DNA from: Candidatus Sumerlaeota bacterium
GTDB lineage: Bacteria; Sumerlaeota; Sumerlaeia; JAFGJS01
NCBI GenBank assembly: GCA_016928995.1
Contig: JAFGJS010000019.1
Coordinates: 1-24,501, forward strand
Reading direction: 5' to 3'
DNA length: 24,501 bases
The first letter of the stretch is position 1; every line of letters starts with the position of its first letter. A program made the position numbers and the translations under genes. This document shows, one piece after another, positions 7,894 through 15,139 of the stretch. The notes under the pieces were generated by a model that saw only the letters and a program-made list of their open reading frames with translations, had not been told where the DNA came from and did no database searches.

Positions 7894-9141
7894 ATGAAGG
7901 CAAAGATTTTGAAGATACTATTTTTTTCACATTATTTTCCGCCAGAATGCAACGCTCCCGCCTCGCGAACGTATGAAAACTGCAGGCGATGGGTGAGTCA
8001 TGGGCATCATGTGACTGTGATCACATGCGCTCCCAACTGCCCGAACGGAGTGTTGTATGAAGGCTATCAAAATCGGCTGTTTCAACGCGAATACGTTGAT
8101 CAGATTGAAGTTGTGCGCGTGGCGACCTTTATCGCGGCGAACAAAGGGACATTTCTGCGCATTGCGAATTATATCTCCTATCTGCTGAGCTCCCTGTTTT
8201 TTTCTTTTTTCCTCAAACGTCCCGACCTCATCATCGCAACCTCGCCCCAGTTTTTCTGCGGCTGGGCTGGCGTGCTGGCCAGCAAACTCCGCCGCGTGCC
8301 ATTTTTGCTCGAAGTGCGCGATATCTGGCCGGACTCGATCGTCGCCGTCGGCGCCATGCGCAATCGATGGATCTTGCGGATGCTGGGCTGGCTGGAGCAA
8401 AAAATGTACGCCTCGGCCCGGCATATCGTCACGGTCGGAGAGGGCTATAAGCAAAGTCTTGAACAGAAGGGAGTGCCGCCGGAGAAAATCACGGTGGTGA
8501 CGAACGGCGTCAATCGCGAAGTCTTCTATCCCCGCGAGGCCGATCCTGCGCTGAAAAGCGAGATGGGGCTCGAAGGCAAATTCGTTTGCAGCTATATCGG
8601 CACGATTGGCATGGCCTGCGGACTTGACGTCGTTTTGCGCGCCGGCGAGCTCTTGCAGCGGCGCAATGGCAACAATTACGCCTTTTTGCTGGTGGGGGAT
8701 GGCGCGGAGCGAGTGAAATTGGAAGAACAAGCCAAACAAATGGGGCTGAAAAACGTCTATTTTACCGGAAGGCAAGATCATCAACGCATCCCCGATTTTT
8801 TTGCTGTTTCCGATGTTTGTCTGATCCATTTGAAGAAAAAAGATCTCTTCAAAACCGTGATGCCATCCAAAATCTTCGAAGCGGCGGGGATGGCGCGCCC
8901 GGTCATCATCGGCGTGGAGGGATTCGCCTCGCAATTGGTCGATCAGGCCAAGGCGGGGATCTGCATCGAACCGGAAAATGAAACTCAGTTGCTTGAGGCC
9001 ATTGAGCGGATGGCTCAGGACAAACAGTATCGAGAGCAATGCGGAAACGACGGATACAACTACATTACGCGGCATTTCGACCGGGATCAATTGGCCGCGG
9101 ATTATTTGAAGGTTATTCAACGCACCGCGGCCCCAGCGTAA
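7894..9141 (+). CDS. WbuB-like glycosyltransferase, GT4 family
   Basis: A 415-residue GT-B glycosyltransferase resembling the WbuB (L-fucosamine transferase-like) branch of GT4. It starts with ILFFSHYFPPECNAPASRTYE (from residue 8, signature-like for that branch). It then has a hydrophobic patch LSSLFFSFFLKRPDLIIATSP, the acceptor-side EVRDIWPDS, the domain linker ITVVTNGVN, YIGTIGMACGLD, and the donor-site loop MPSKIFEAAGMARPVI. The start is uncertain. GGGGAGG (7871-7877) is one base before a TTG (7879) and 16 bases before the ATG at 7894; the ATG gives the N-terminus typical of the family. wecB follows after 30 bases with its own strong ribosome site, which suggests cotranscription. The presumed job is transfer of a (possibly WecB-derived) amino sugar; the substrate is an inference. 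Confidence 0.85.
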   Translation: MKAKILKILFFSHYFPPECNAPASRTYENCRRWVSHGHHVTVITCAPNCPNGVLYEGYQNRLFQREYVDQIEVVRVATFIAANKGTFLRIANYISYLLSSLFFSFFLKRPDLIIATSPQFFCGWAGVLASKLRRVPFLLEVRDIWPDSIVAVGAMRNRWILRMLGWLEQKMYASARHIVTVGEGYKQSLEQKGVPPEKITVVTNGVNREVFYPREADPALKSEMGLEGKFVCSYIGTIGMACGLDVVLRAGELLQRRNGNNYAFLLVGDGAERVKLEEQAKQMGLKNVYFTGRQDHQRIPDFFAVSDVCLIHLKKKDLFKTVMPSKIFEAAGMARPVIIGVEGFASQLVDQAKAGICIEPENETQLLEAIERMAQDKQYREQCGNDGYNYITRHFDRDQLAADYLKVIQRTAAPA

Positions 9142-9171
9142 CACGAAGCTGGAGGCGCCAGGAGGCTCATC

Positions 9172-10299
9172 GTGAAAATCATCAATGTTGTCGGCGCTCG
9201 CCCCAACTTCATGAAGATCGCACCTTTGATGGACGCTTTCCGGGAGTATGAAGACCTGGAGACGGTGCTCGTTCACACCGGTCAACATTATGATGAGCAG
9301 ATGAACGATCTGTTTTTCAATCAGCTGGAAATTCCGCGGCCGCAGATCAACCTGCAAATCGGCTCCGCCAGTCATGCCGTGCAAACCGCTGAAATCATGA
9401 AGGCCTTCGAGAAGGTTGTGCTGGAGGAAAAACCGGACGCCGTGCTGGTCGTCGGCGACGTCAACAGCACGATCGCCTGCGGCCTTGTCACGGTGAAACT
9501 TGGCGTGAAACTGATCCACGTCGAGGCTGGATTGCGCTCGAACGACCGCTCCATGCCGGAGGAGATCAACCGCATTCTGACGGATTCGATCAGCGATATG
9601 CTTTTCTGCACGGAGCAGCAAGCGGTCGAAAACCTTCGCAGGGAAGGCGTTTCTCCGGACCGGATTTTTCTCACGGGCAATGTGATGATCGATACGCTCC
9701 TGCGCTTTAAAAGCAAAATCCAGCAATCGACGATTCTTGAGCGGATCGAGGTGCGGGAGGGCAGTTACGCCGTGTTGACGCTGCACCGGCCTTCCAATGT
9801 GGACGATCCGGAGCAACTGGAGCGCATCATTTGCGCGCTTGAAACGGTGCAAAGAGAACTGCCGGTCATTTTTCCGATTCATCCTCGCACACAAAAAAAT
9901 CTCGAGGTTTGGGATTTGAATGCGCGCATTAACGAAGCTCCCAACCTGCATATCATCCCTCCGCTGGGGTATCTGGATTTTCATAAGCTGCTGGAAGGGG
10001 CGCGTCTGGCGCTGACCGATTCCGGCGGCATTCAGGAAGAGGCGCTCATCCTCAAGATTCCTTGCGTTACGTTGCGTGAAAACACTGAGCGTCCGATCAC
10101 CATAGAGATGGGCGGCAATTGCCTGGCCGGCTCGGATCCGGAGAGGATCGTCGCAGCCGCTCGGCGCGTCCTGAATGGCAATGGCCGTTCCATCCTTGCG
10201 CCGCCGCTCTGGGACGGCATGGCGGCCCGCCGCATCGCGCGATTGGTCTATGAATCATTGACGCAAAAGATCGCGCCCATCGGCATGACGCAAAATTAA
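9172..10299 (+). CDS. wecB: UDP-N-acetylglucosamine 2-epimerase (non-hydrolysing)
   Basis: A 375-residue cytoplasmic enzyme interconverting UDP-GlcNAc and UDP-ManNAc, supplying ManNAc-type sugars for surface glycans. The family pattern is complete: VVGARPNFMKIAPL (6-19), HTGQHYDEQMND (35-46), GDVNST with D96, HVEAGLRS with E118, MPEEINR (128-134), TLHRPSN with H205, IHPRT with H237, DSGGIQEEA (283-291) and LRENTERP (301-308). It lacks the kinase or sensor parts of hydrolysing epimerases. The GTG at 9172 is the right start: GGAGG lies 6 bases upstream (9161-9165) and KIINVVGARP begins at residue 2. It is the last gene of the cluster. No WecC-like dehydrogenase is adjacent, so the product is probably used as UDP-ManNAc or processed elsewhere. 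Confidence 0.95.
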   Translation: MKIINVVGARPNFMKIAPLMDAFREYEDLETVLVHTGQHYDEQMNDLFFNQLEIPRPQINLQIGSASHAVQTAEIMKAFEKVVLEEKPDAVLVVGDVNSTIACGLVTVKLGVKLIHVEAGLRSNDRSMPEEINRILTDSISDMLFCTEQQAVENLRREGVSPDRIFLTGNVMIDTLLRFKSKIQQSTILERIEVREGSYAVLTLHRPSNVDDPEQLERIICALETVQRELPVIFPIHPRTQKNLEVWDLNARINEAPNLHIIPPLGYLDFHKLLEGARLALTDSGGIQEEALILKIPCVTLRENTERPITIEMGGNCLAGSDPERIVAAARRVLNGNGRSILAPPLWDGMAARRIARLVYESLTQKIAPIGMTQN

Positions 10300-10318
10300 A
10301 TCTGCAATCGAATCCATA

Positions 10319-10354
10319 CCCGGAGATCGTTTATCCCCGGGCGACGGTTTTTTT
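10319..10354 (+). terminator. Possible intrinsic terminator after wecB
   Basis: CCCGG (10319-10323) can pair with CCGGG (10337-10341), and a run of seven T follows (10348-10354) after the spacer CGACGG. The gap between stem and T-run is longer than ideal, but the position, 20 bases after the stop codon, fits the end of the cluster. Confidence 0.4.
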
Positions 10355-10549
10355 ATATTCATCCAAAAAGAGTTGACAAAACGGCGCTTGAACGGATTTC
10401 TAATGATCCATGCGGCGCTATTTTTTTATCTTCGGCCGTGCCGGGCAGCGGCGATATGCGGCTCTTTTTTCACTCGAGCTGCATCCAAAGCTGGGAAGTT
10501 AATGTGATATCATTGCCATACCCTAATTGACCAGAAAGGGGAGTCAGTC

Positions 10550-12124
10550 ATGCATTCTTGGAGCCATCTGATGAAAGCCGCCATGCTGCTGCTCGGAGCG
10601 TACGTCTTCGGCGCGGGCATGGCCCAAGTCCAGGCGGCGGATCAAAACAAGCTGATCATTCACGCCGATCAAGGAAAGGATCGAATCGAGCCGGAGATTT
10701 ACGGTCAATTCGCCGAACATCTCGGCCGTTGCATCTATGACGGCATCTGGGTTGGAGAAGATTCGGAGATTCCGAATATCCGCGGTTTGCGCAAGGATGT
10801 GGTCGAGGCGCTGCAAAAGCTTGAGATCCCCATTTTGCGCTGGCCCGGCGGATGCTTCGCCGATGAATACCATTGGCGCGAAGGCATCGGCCCCAAGGAT
10901 CAACGGCCGCGGATGGTCAACACCAACTGGGGCATGATCACGGAAAACAATCATTTCGGCACGCATGAATTTCTGGACCTTTGCGAGCTGCTCGGGTGCG
11001 AGGCTTACATCGCAGGCAACGTCGGTTCGGGCACGCCGGAGGAATTGCAGGACTGGATCGAATACATGACGTTTGACGGCGACTCGGAAATGGCGCTGCT
11101 GCGCAAGCAGAACGGCCGCGAAGAACCGTGGAAGGTCAAATGGATCGGCATCGGCAATGAGAACTGGGGCTGCGGCGGCAACATGACGGCGGAATATTAC
11201 TCCGACCTTTACCGGCGCTTCGCCACATTTGTGCATGCCTATCCCGGCAACGAAATCGTCAAGGTGGGGTGCGGTCCAGGCGGCGCCGGTTACGACTGGA
11301 TGGACACGGTGCTGGAGCGCGCCGGCCGCTACATGAACGCGATCTCCATGCATTATTATGTGTTCACCGGCCCCGACTGGGACCATCAGGGCAGCGCGAT
11401 TGATTTTTCCGAGAAAGAATGGTTCATCCTGATTCGCAACACCCTGCGTTGCGATGAGGTCATCCAGAATTTCATTCAAATCCTCAACGCTCGCGATCCC
11501 GAAGGCCGCATCGACCTGTTGGTCGATGAATGGGGCACCTGGTGGGATCCGATCGAGGGGCAAAATGAACTTTTCTGCTTTCAACAGAACACGGTTCGCG
11601 ACGCAGTCTCCTGCGCGATATTCTTCAATCTATTTCACAAACATTGTTATCGCATCAAGATGAGCAACATCGCGCAGACCGTCAATGTGCTGCAAGCGAT
11701 GATTCTGACTGAAGGCGGCAAGATGACAGTGACGCCGACCTATCACGTCTTCGAAATGTATAAAGTTTTTCAGGGCGCGACGTACTTGCCCAGCGAGATG
11801 GAATGCGCCGATTACTCCATGGACGAACAATCGTTTCCCGCCCTGCATGCTTCCGTGGGTCGCGCGGAAGACGGCACGGTGCATGTGGCGGTCGCCAATC
11901 TGGATCCGAACAACGACATGCCGTTGACGTGCGAATTCGACGGTTATACTCCGAAATCGGCCAGCGGACGCGTGCTGACCGCCGATACGATGAATGCGCA
12001 TAACACCTTCGACGATCCGGATCGAGTGCAGCCGGTTGCGCTGGAGAACATCCAGCTTGAAGCGGACGGCCGGGTCGTTCTGCAAATCCCGTCCAAGTCC
12101 GTTTGCGTGGTCACGTTCGAATAA
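10550..12124 (+). CDS. Secreted alpha-L-arabinofuranosidase, GH51-type
   Basis: A 524-residue glycoside hydrolase expected to release terminal alpha-L-arabinofuranosyl residues from arabinan or arabinoxylan with retention. The (beta/alpha)8 barrel carries ILRWPGGCFADEYHW (95-109), the acid/base Glu in IGIGNENWG (E204), HYY (268-270) and the nucleophile Glu in LLVDEWGTWWD (E327). A beta-sandwich domain follows (about 400-524), ending in VVTFE. Residues 1-29 form a signal peptide (LLLGAYVFGAGMAQVQA, cleavage after A29), so it acts in the periplasm or outside, whereas many GH51 enzymes are cytoplasmic. AAAGGGGAG six bases before the ATG at 10550 fixes the start. It is monocistronic; a TTGACA at 10373-10378 upstream lacks a convincing -10 partner. 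Its length matches single-domain GH51 enzymes of about 500 residues. The assignment is good; exact substrate is inference. Confidence 0.9.
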   Translation: MHSWSHLMKAAMLLLGAYVFGAGMAQVQAADQNKLIIHADQGKDRIEPEIYGQFAEHLGRCIYDGIWVGEDSEIPNIRGLRKDVVEALQKLEIPILRWPGGCFADEYHWREGIGPKDQRPRMVNTNWGMITENNHFGTHEFLDLCELLGCEAYIAGNVGSGTPEELQDWIEYMTFDGDSEMALLRKQNGREEPWKVKWIGIGNENWGCGGNMTAEYYSDLYRRFATFVHAYPGNEIVKVGCGPGGAGYDWMDTVLERAGRYMNAISMHYYVFTGPDWDHQGSAIDFSEKEWFILIRNTLRCDEVIQNFIQILNARDPEGRIDLLVDEWGTWWDPIEGQNELFCFQQNTVRDAVSCAIFFNLFHKHCYRIKMSNIAQTVNVLQAMILTEGGKMTVTPTYHVFEMYKVFQGATYLPSEMECADYSMDEQSFPALHASVGRAEDGTVHVAVANLDPNNDMPLTCEFDGYTPKSASGRVLTADTMNAHNTFDDPDRVQPVALENIQLEADGRVVLQIPSKSVCVVTFE

Positions 12125-12155
12125 TTGGAATGAACAAGGTCAGCCAAGCATAGAG

Positions 12156-12205
12156 ACTGCGGAGATTCGCCGGGAGCCATACGGCGTTTTCTCCGCAGTT
12201 TTTTT
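12156..12205 (+). terminator. Strong intrinsic terminator of the arabinofuranosidase gene
   Basis: ACTGCGGAGA (12156-12165) pairs perfectly with TCTCCGCAGT (12190-12199), with an inner CGCC (12168-12171)/GGCG (12183-12186) stem, followed by a run of T to 12205. Confidence 0.85.
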
Positions 12206-12746
12206 ATATTGATTGCATGATTCCTTGCGATGTCGTGTTGCTCACATTTTATTCACACGGGCTGTGAAAAATGATGTTCTCATGAATGAATGCAGGATTT
12301 TAAATCAGATACTGCGCGTCTTTTCACAGGAATCATCCTTGCCGTTTTTGCATTAAAAGAGCGTCGTTTTCCATAAAAATAGAATGAGCTGATAAAAATT
12401 CAATTTCATAGAATATTGATATTTGATGACATATAGATTTATTTATTTTATGTTCGATGGGAGATAAGAACAAAAAAATAGGCCCGTAAACTAAGGGCCG
12501 TTCAATTCCCATTGGGTGCAATATCTATAGACAGTGCATGGAGTTTAATACAACATGTGGATATGTCAAGAAGAAAAAGCAAACAAATTTGTATTTTCAA
12601 AAAAAAGTGATTTTTATCCCGATATTTTTTTCACAATTTTTACACACCCTGTGGAAAACTCAGTTGCAAGACATGAGCATAGGGAGGCTGGCATTGAATG
12701 AGGGGAATAACTTTTTTCCACGGCTTAACGGCGGCGCGTCCGGCGA
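12206..12746. other. AT-rich convergent intergenic region with DnaA-box-like words
   Basis: There is no credible gene in these 540 bases, which separate the 3' ends of two convergent genes. Hand counts of three 60-base lines (12361, 12421, 12541) give about 25% GC, against about 55-60% in the neighbouring genes. DnaA-box-like words occur: TGTGGATAT (12556-12564) and TGTGGAAAA (12650-12658), each one mismatch from TGTGGATAA, plus several looser TTCACA/TGTGAA words (12251-12270, 12319-12330, 12629-12650). An unwinding-element or origin-like role is possible, but no dnaA, dnaN or gyrB neighbours support it. It may simply be a non-coding spacer. Confidence 0.35.
12472..12499 (-). terminator. Minus-strand terminator, probably for the UgpC-like gene
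   Basis: On the minus strand GGCCC (12499-12495) pairs with GGGCC (12485-12481) across a 9-nt loop and is followed by TATTTTTTTG (12480-12471). It lies about 250 bases past the stop of the ATPase gene, implying an unusually long 3' untranslated tail. Confidence 0.5.
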
Positions 12747-13850
12747 CTATGCCAACCGTTGCGTCGTTTTGGCGTCGAAGATGTGGGATTTTTCAACGTC
12801 GAGCGCGAAGGTCTGACGTTCGCCGGCTCGCGGATGGACGTTCGCCCCGACGCGCGCGATGAAGTGGCTTTTGCCGGTGTTCAGATAGACGTACGTTTCG
12901 GAGCCCATCGGCTCGACGACTTCGATGTTGGCCTCGATGTGATTGGTTTTTTGAATTTCCGGAGCGTTTTCCGGCGTCCATAGATCCTCGGGCCGCATCC
13001 CCAGCACCACGGCCTCGTTATTGTGGTTCTGCAGCGCATCGTATTTTTCCGCGGGCAACTGCAACCGGAAGGCGCCTTCGTTGAACCAAGCGGCGCCGCT
13101 TTCGATCTGGACCGAGCCTTCGATGAAGTTCATGCCGGGACTGCCGATGAAGCCGGCGACGAATTTGTTCGTTGGTTTGTTGTAGAGATGAACGGGATCG
13201 TCCACCTGTTGAATTTCTCCGCTTTTCATCACAACGATCCGGTCGCCCATGGTCATCGCCTCGGTCTGGTCGTGAGTCACGTAGATCATTGTCGATTGCA
13301 GGCGGGAGTGCAGTTTGGATATCTCAACGCGCATCTGCACGCGGAGCTTGGCGTCGAGGTTGGAGAGCGGCTCGTCAAAGAGGAAGACCTGCGGTTTGCG
13401 CACGATGGCGCGGCCGACCGCGACGCGCTGGCGTTCGCCGCCGGAGAGCGCTTTCGGTTTGCGGTTGAGCAGTTCCGTGATTCCGAGGATTTCGGCCGCT
13501 TCCTGCACGCGCTTTTCAATTTCTTTTTTGGGGAATTTGCGCAGTTTCAGCCCGAAGGCCATGTTGTTGTAGACGGTCATGTGGGGGTACAGCGCGTAGT
13601 TCTGAAAGACCATCGCGATATCGCGATCCTTGGGCGCCACGTCATTCACGCGGCGGTCGCCGATGAAGATGTCGCCGCCGGTGATGTCCTCCAGCCCCGC
13701 GATCATGCGCAGAGTGGTCGATTTGCCGCAGCCCGAAGGTCCGACAAACACGCAGAATTCCTTGTCCGGAACGTCCAGGTTGAAATTATCCACGGCCGTC
13801 ACGCTGCCTGGATAGACTTTTTTTACGCTGCTTAATCGCACTCGCGCCAT
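12747..13850 (-). CDS. ugpC: UgpC/MalK-type sugar ABC transporter ATPase
   Basis: A 367-residue cytoplasmic ATPase that powers CUT1-type sugar or glycerol-phosphate importers. Walker A GPSGCGKST (37-45), Q-loop VFQNYALYPHMTVYNN (81-96), signature LSGGERQR (135-142), Walker B VFLFDEPLSNLD (155-166) and H-loop THDQTEAM (192-199) are intact. The C-terminal ~130 residues are the MalK/UgpC-type TOBE/OB regulatory domain, with GMRPEDL and PMGSETYVYL. The start ATG at 13850 gives the canonical N-terminus ARVRLSSVKKVYPG. It has its own promoter (13937-13966). No permease or binding-protein gene is adjacent, which is common for a shared MsmK/UgpC-type ATPase serving several importers. The symbol marks family resemblance, not a proven glycerol-3-phosphate role. 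Confidence 0.92.
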   Translation of the reverse strand: MARVRLSSVKKVYPGSVTAVDNFNLDVPDKEFCVFVGPSGCGKSTTLRMIAGLEDITGGDIFIGDRRVNDVAPKDRDIAMVFQNYALYPHMTVYNNMAFGLKLRKFPKKEIEKRVQEAAEILGITELLNRKPKALSGGERQRVAVGRAIVRKPQVFLFDEPLSNLDAKLRVQMRVEISKLHSRLQSTMIYVTHDQTEAMTMGDRIVVMKSGEIQQVDDPVHLYNKPTNKFVAGFIGSPGMNFIEGSVQIESGAAWFNEGAFRLQLPAEKYDALQNHNNEAVVLGMRPEDLWTPENAPEIQKTNHIEANIEVVEPMGSETYVYLNTGKSHFIARVGANVHPRAGERQTFALDVEKSHIFDAKTTQRLA

Positions 13851-13875
13851 GATCCCGCCGCCTTGCGCTGAAATA

Positions 13876-13899
13876 GATCGAGGCTAGCGCCTCAAGATC
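13876..13899 (-). promoter_or_regulatory. Hairpin in the leader of the UgpC-like gene
   Basis: GAGGC and GCCTC (13880-13884 / 13889-13893) enclose a 4-nt loop, and outer GATC blocks (13876-13879 / 13896-13899) can extend the stem with a two-base bulge. It sits in the presumed ~80-nt leader, 26 bases before the start codon. The function is unknown. Confidence 0.3.
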
Positions 13900-13936
13900 G
13901 GCCTCGCGTCGCTCATGCGCCTTACGAAGCGCTTTT

Positions 13937-13966
13937 AGTAAATTGAAGATCGTGAAAAGCTGTCAA
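13937..13966 (-). promoter_or_regulatory. Promoter of the UgpC-like gene
   Basis: Read on the minus strand: perfect TTGACA (13966-13961), 18-bp spacer, TTTACT (13942-13937; four of six matches). It lies between the aroE stop and the ATPase start, so the ATPase can be expressed independently of aroE. Confidence 0.5.
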
Positions 13967-14020
13967 GGCAAAAGAACATCGCCGCAAACGCCAGGACGCA
14001 GTTCAACGTGTCAACCGGCG

Positions 14021-14890
14021 TCAGGATTGCAGGCGTTCCATGACGACCCGGCGCATCACTTCGACCGGCGCATCGGCGTTGGCGAATCGTTCGAATTGCA
14101 GCGCTGCCTGGTTGACGAACATCTCGACGCCCGAGATTGTTTGCAGTCCGCGCGACTTGGCGTCCGCGAGCAACTTTGTTTCGAGCGGCGTATAGACGAT
14201 GTCAAACACGACTTGCCCGGGCCGGAAGAGCTCGGCGGGAATCAGCGACGCGCCTTCCTTGGGGTGCATGCCGACCGGCGTGCAATGGATGATGACGTCG
14301 GCCTTTTCCATCGCGGCGGCGAGCGAATTTTCATTGAGCAGTTCGGCGTTAATGTCGGCTTCGGTTCCGGCTTTCAGGTCGGCCGTCAATTGCTGGAGCA
14401 TCTTTTCATCGATGTCCAGCATCGCAAGTTCGCTCATGCGGGTACAGCGGGCCAGGGTGAAGGCGATCGCTCGCGCCGCGCCGCCCGATCCCAGCATCAG
14501 GATTTTTTTGCCGTCGACGGACACTCCGGCGTCCGCCAGGGCCTTCAGCGCGCCCGGTCCGTCCGTGCTGAAGCCCAGCAGTTTGCCGTTTTCATGGATC
14601 ACGGTGTTGATGCAACCGATGGAGCGATCCACCTCCGCGACTTCATCGACGTGCTTCATCGCCTCGATTTTATGCGGAATCGTGATGCTCATGCCGCGAA
14701 AATTTTCCCGCGACCGCATCTCGTCCAGGATCGCCTTCACGTCCGTGACGAGGCAGGCGAAATATTCGAAATTCAGGCCCAGCGCCTGGAACGCGGCGTT
14801 GTGGATCGCGGGCGAGAGGCTATGGCCGATTGGATTGCCGATCACGCAACAGACCTGCGTGCCGGGTTGGATGGATTCAAAGTCGATCAT
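14021..14890 (-). CDS. aroE: Shikimate dehydrogenase
   Basis: A 289-residue cytoplasmic NADP-dependent enzyme reducing 3-dehydroshikimate to shikimate on the path to chorismate and aromatic amino acids. Motifs: GNPIGHSLSP (18-27) with the substrate-binding serines, ITIPHK with the catalytic Lys74, NTV (95-97), FSTDG with the catalytic Asp110, the dinucleotide loop LGSGGAARA (133-141), and C-terminal MFVNQAALQFERF. The open frame extends 71 residues further upstream, but AGGAG five to six bases before the ATG at 14890 and the family's N-terminus fix the start. At 289 residues it is near the usual 270-290. It is not followed by other aro genes here; the ATPase gene downstream has its own promoter. 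Confidence 0.95.
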   Translation of the reverse strand: MIDFESIQPGTQVCCVIGNPIGHSLSPAIHNAAFQALGLNFEYFACLVTDVKAILDEMRSRENFRGMSITIPHKIEAMKHVDEVAEVDRSIGCINTVIHENGKLLGFSTDGPGALKALADAGVSVDGKKILMLGSGGAARAIAFTLARCTRMSELAMLDIDEKMLQQLTADLKAGTEADINAELLNENSLAAAMEKADVIIHCTPVGMHPKEGASLIPAELFRPGQVVFDIVYTPLETKLLADAKSRGLQTISGVEMFVNQAALQFERFANADAPVEVMRRVVMERLQS

Positions 14891-14950
14891 GACGGCTCCT
14901 GAAAAGCGATGTCCGGTTGAAGGCTTAAGACATCTTGGTTGTGTTGGAGC

Positions 14951-14979
14951 ATGATCTTCGGGAGCAGGTGTTCTGTCAA
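14951..14979 (-). promoter_or_regulatory. Promoter of aroE
   Basis: On the minus strand a perfect TTGACA (14979-14974) is followed after 17 bp by GATCAT (14956-14951; four of six matches to TATAAT). The expected start is about 55 bases before the aroE ATG. No equally good promoter for the divergent oppA gene is visible in the remaining gap up to 15139. Confidence 0.45.
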
Positions 14980-15139
14980 GCGCCTCCTGTTGATCCACAG
15001 TCGCGCGATTGTGATGGCCAATACGCATGATGAATTGATTCGTGCTTGCACTTGCGGGAGGAACTCGGCAAGATCGCAGCCGAATCAGCGGATTGTGCGA
15101 CAACGGCGCGCATGTCCGGCTGTCATCGAAGGGATCTTA

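Noticed and set aside
7927-9984. 685-residue open frame on the minus strand
   Set aside because: It lies antisense to the second glycosyltransferase and wecB, both full of family motifs. Its product is His/Arg/Asp-rich with no domain, as expected of a codon-bias shadow.
10430-10460. GC-rich hairpin in the leader of the arabinofuranosidase gene
   Set aside because: GCCGTGC/GCAGCGGC pairs only with a bulge and a very tight loop, and the following T-run is displaced. I could not support a terminator or riboswitch.
12538-12816. 92-residue frame in the AT-rich gap
   Set aside because: It runs antisense into the UgpC-like gene, is rich in Lys/Phe from A/T runs, and has no ribosome site.
14891-15103. 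N-terminal extension of AroE by 71 residues
   Set aside because: AGGAG just before the ATG at 14890 and the family N-terminus place the start there; the extension would also span the aroE promoter.
14939-15139. N-terminal extension of OppA by 67 residues
   Set aside because: The extension is Arg/Cys-rich with no homology pattern, overlaps the aroE promoter region, and lies before a well-placed AAGGGA plus ATG and a hydrophobic leader at 15140.
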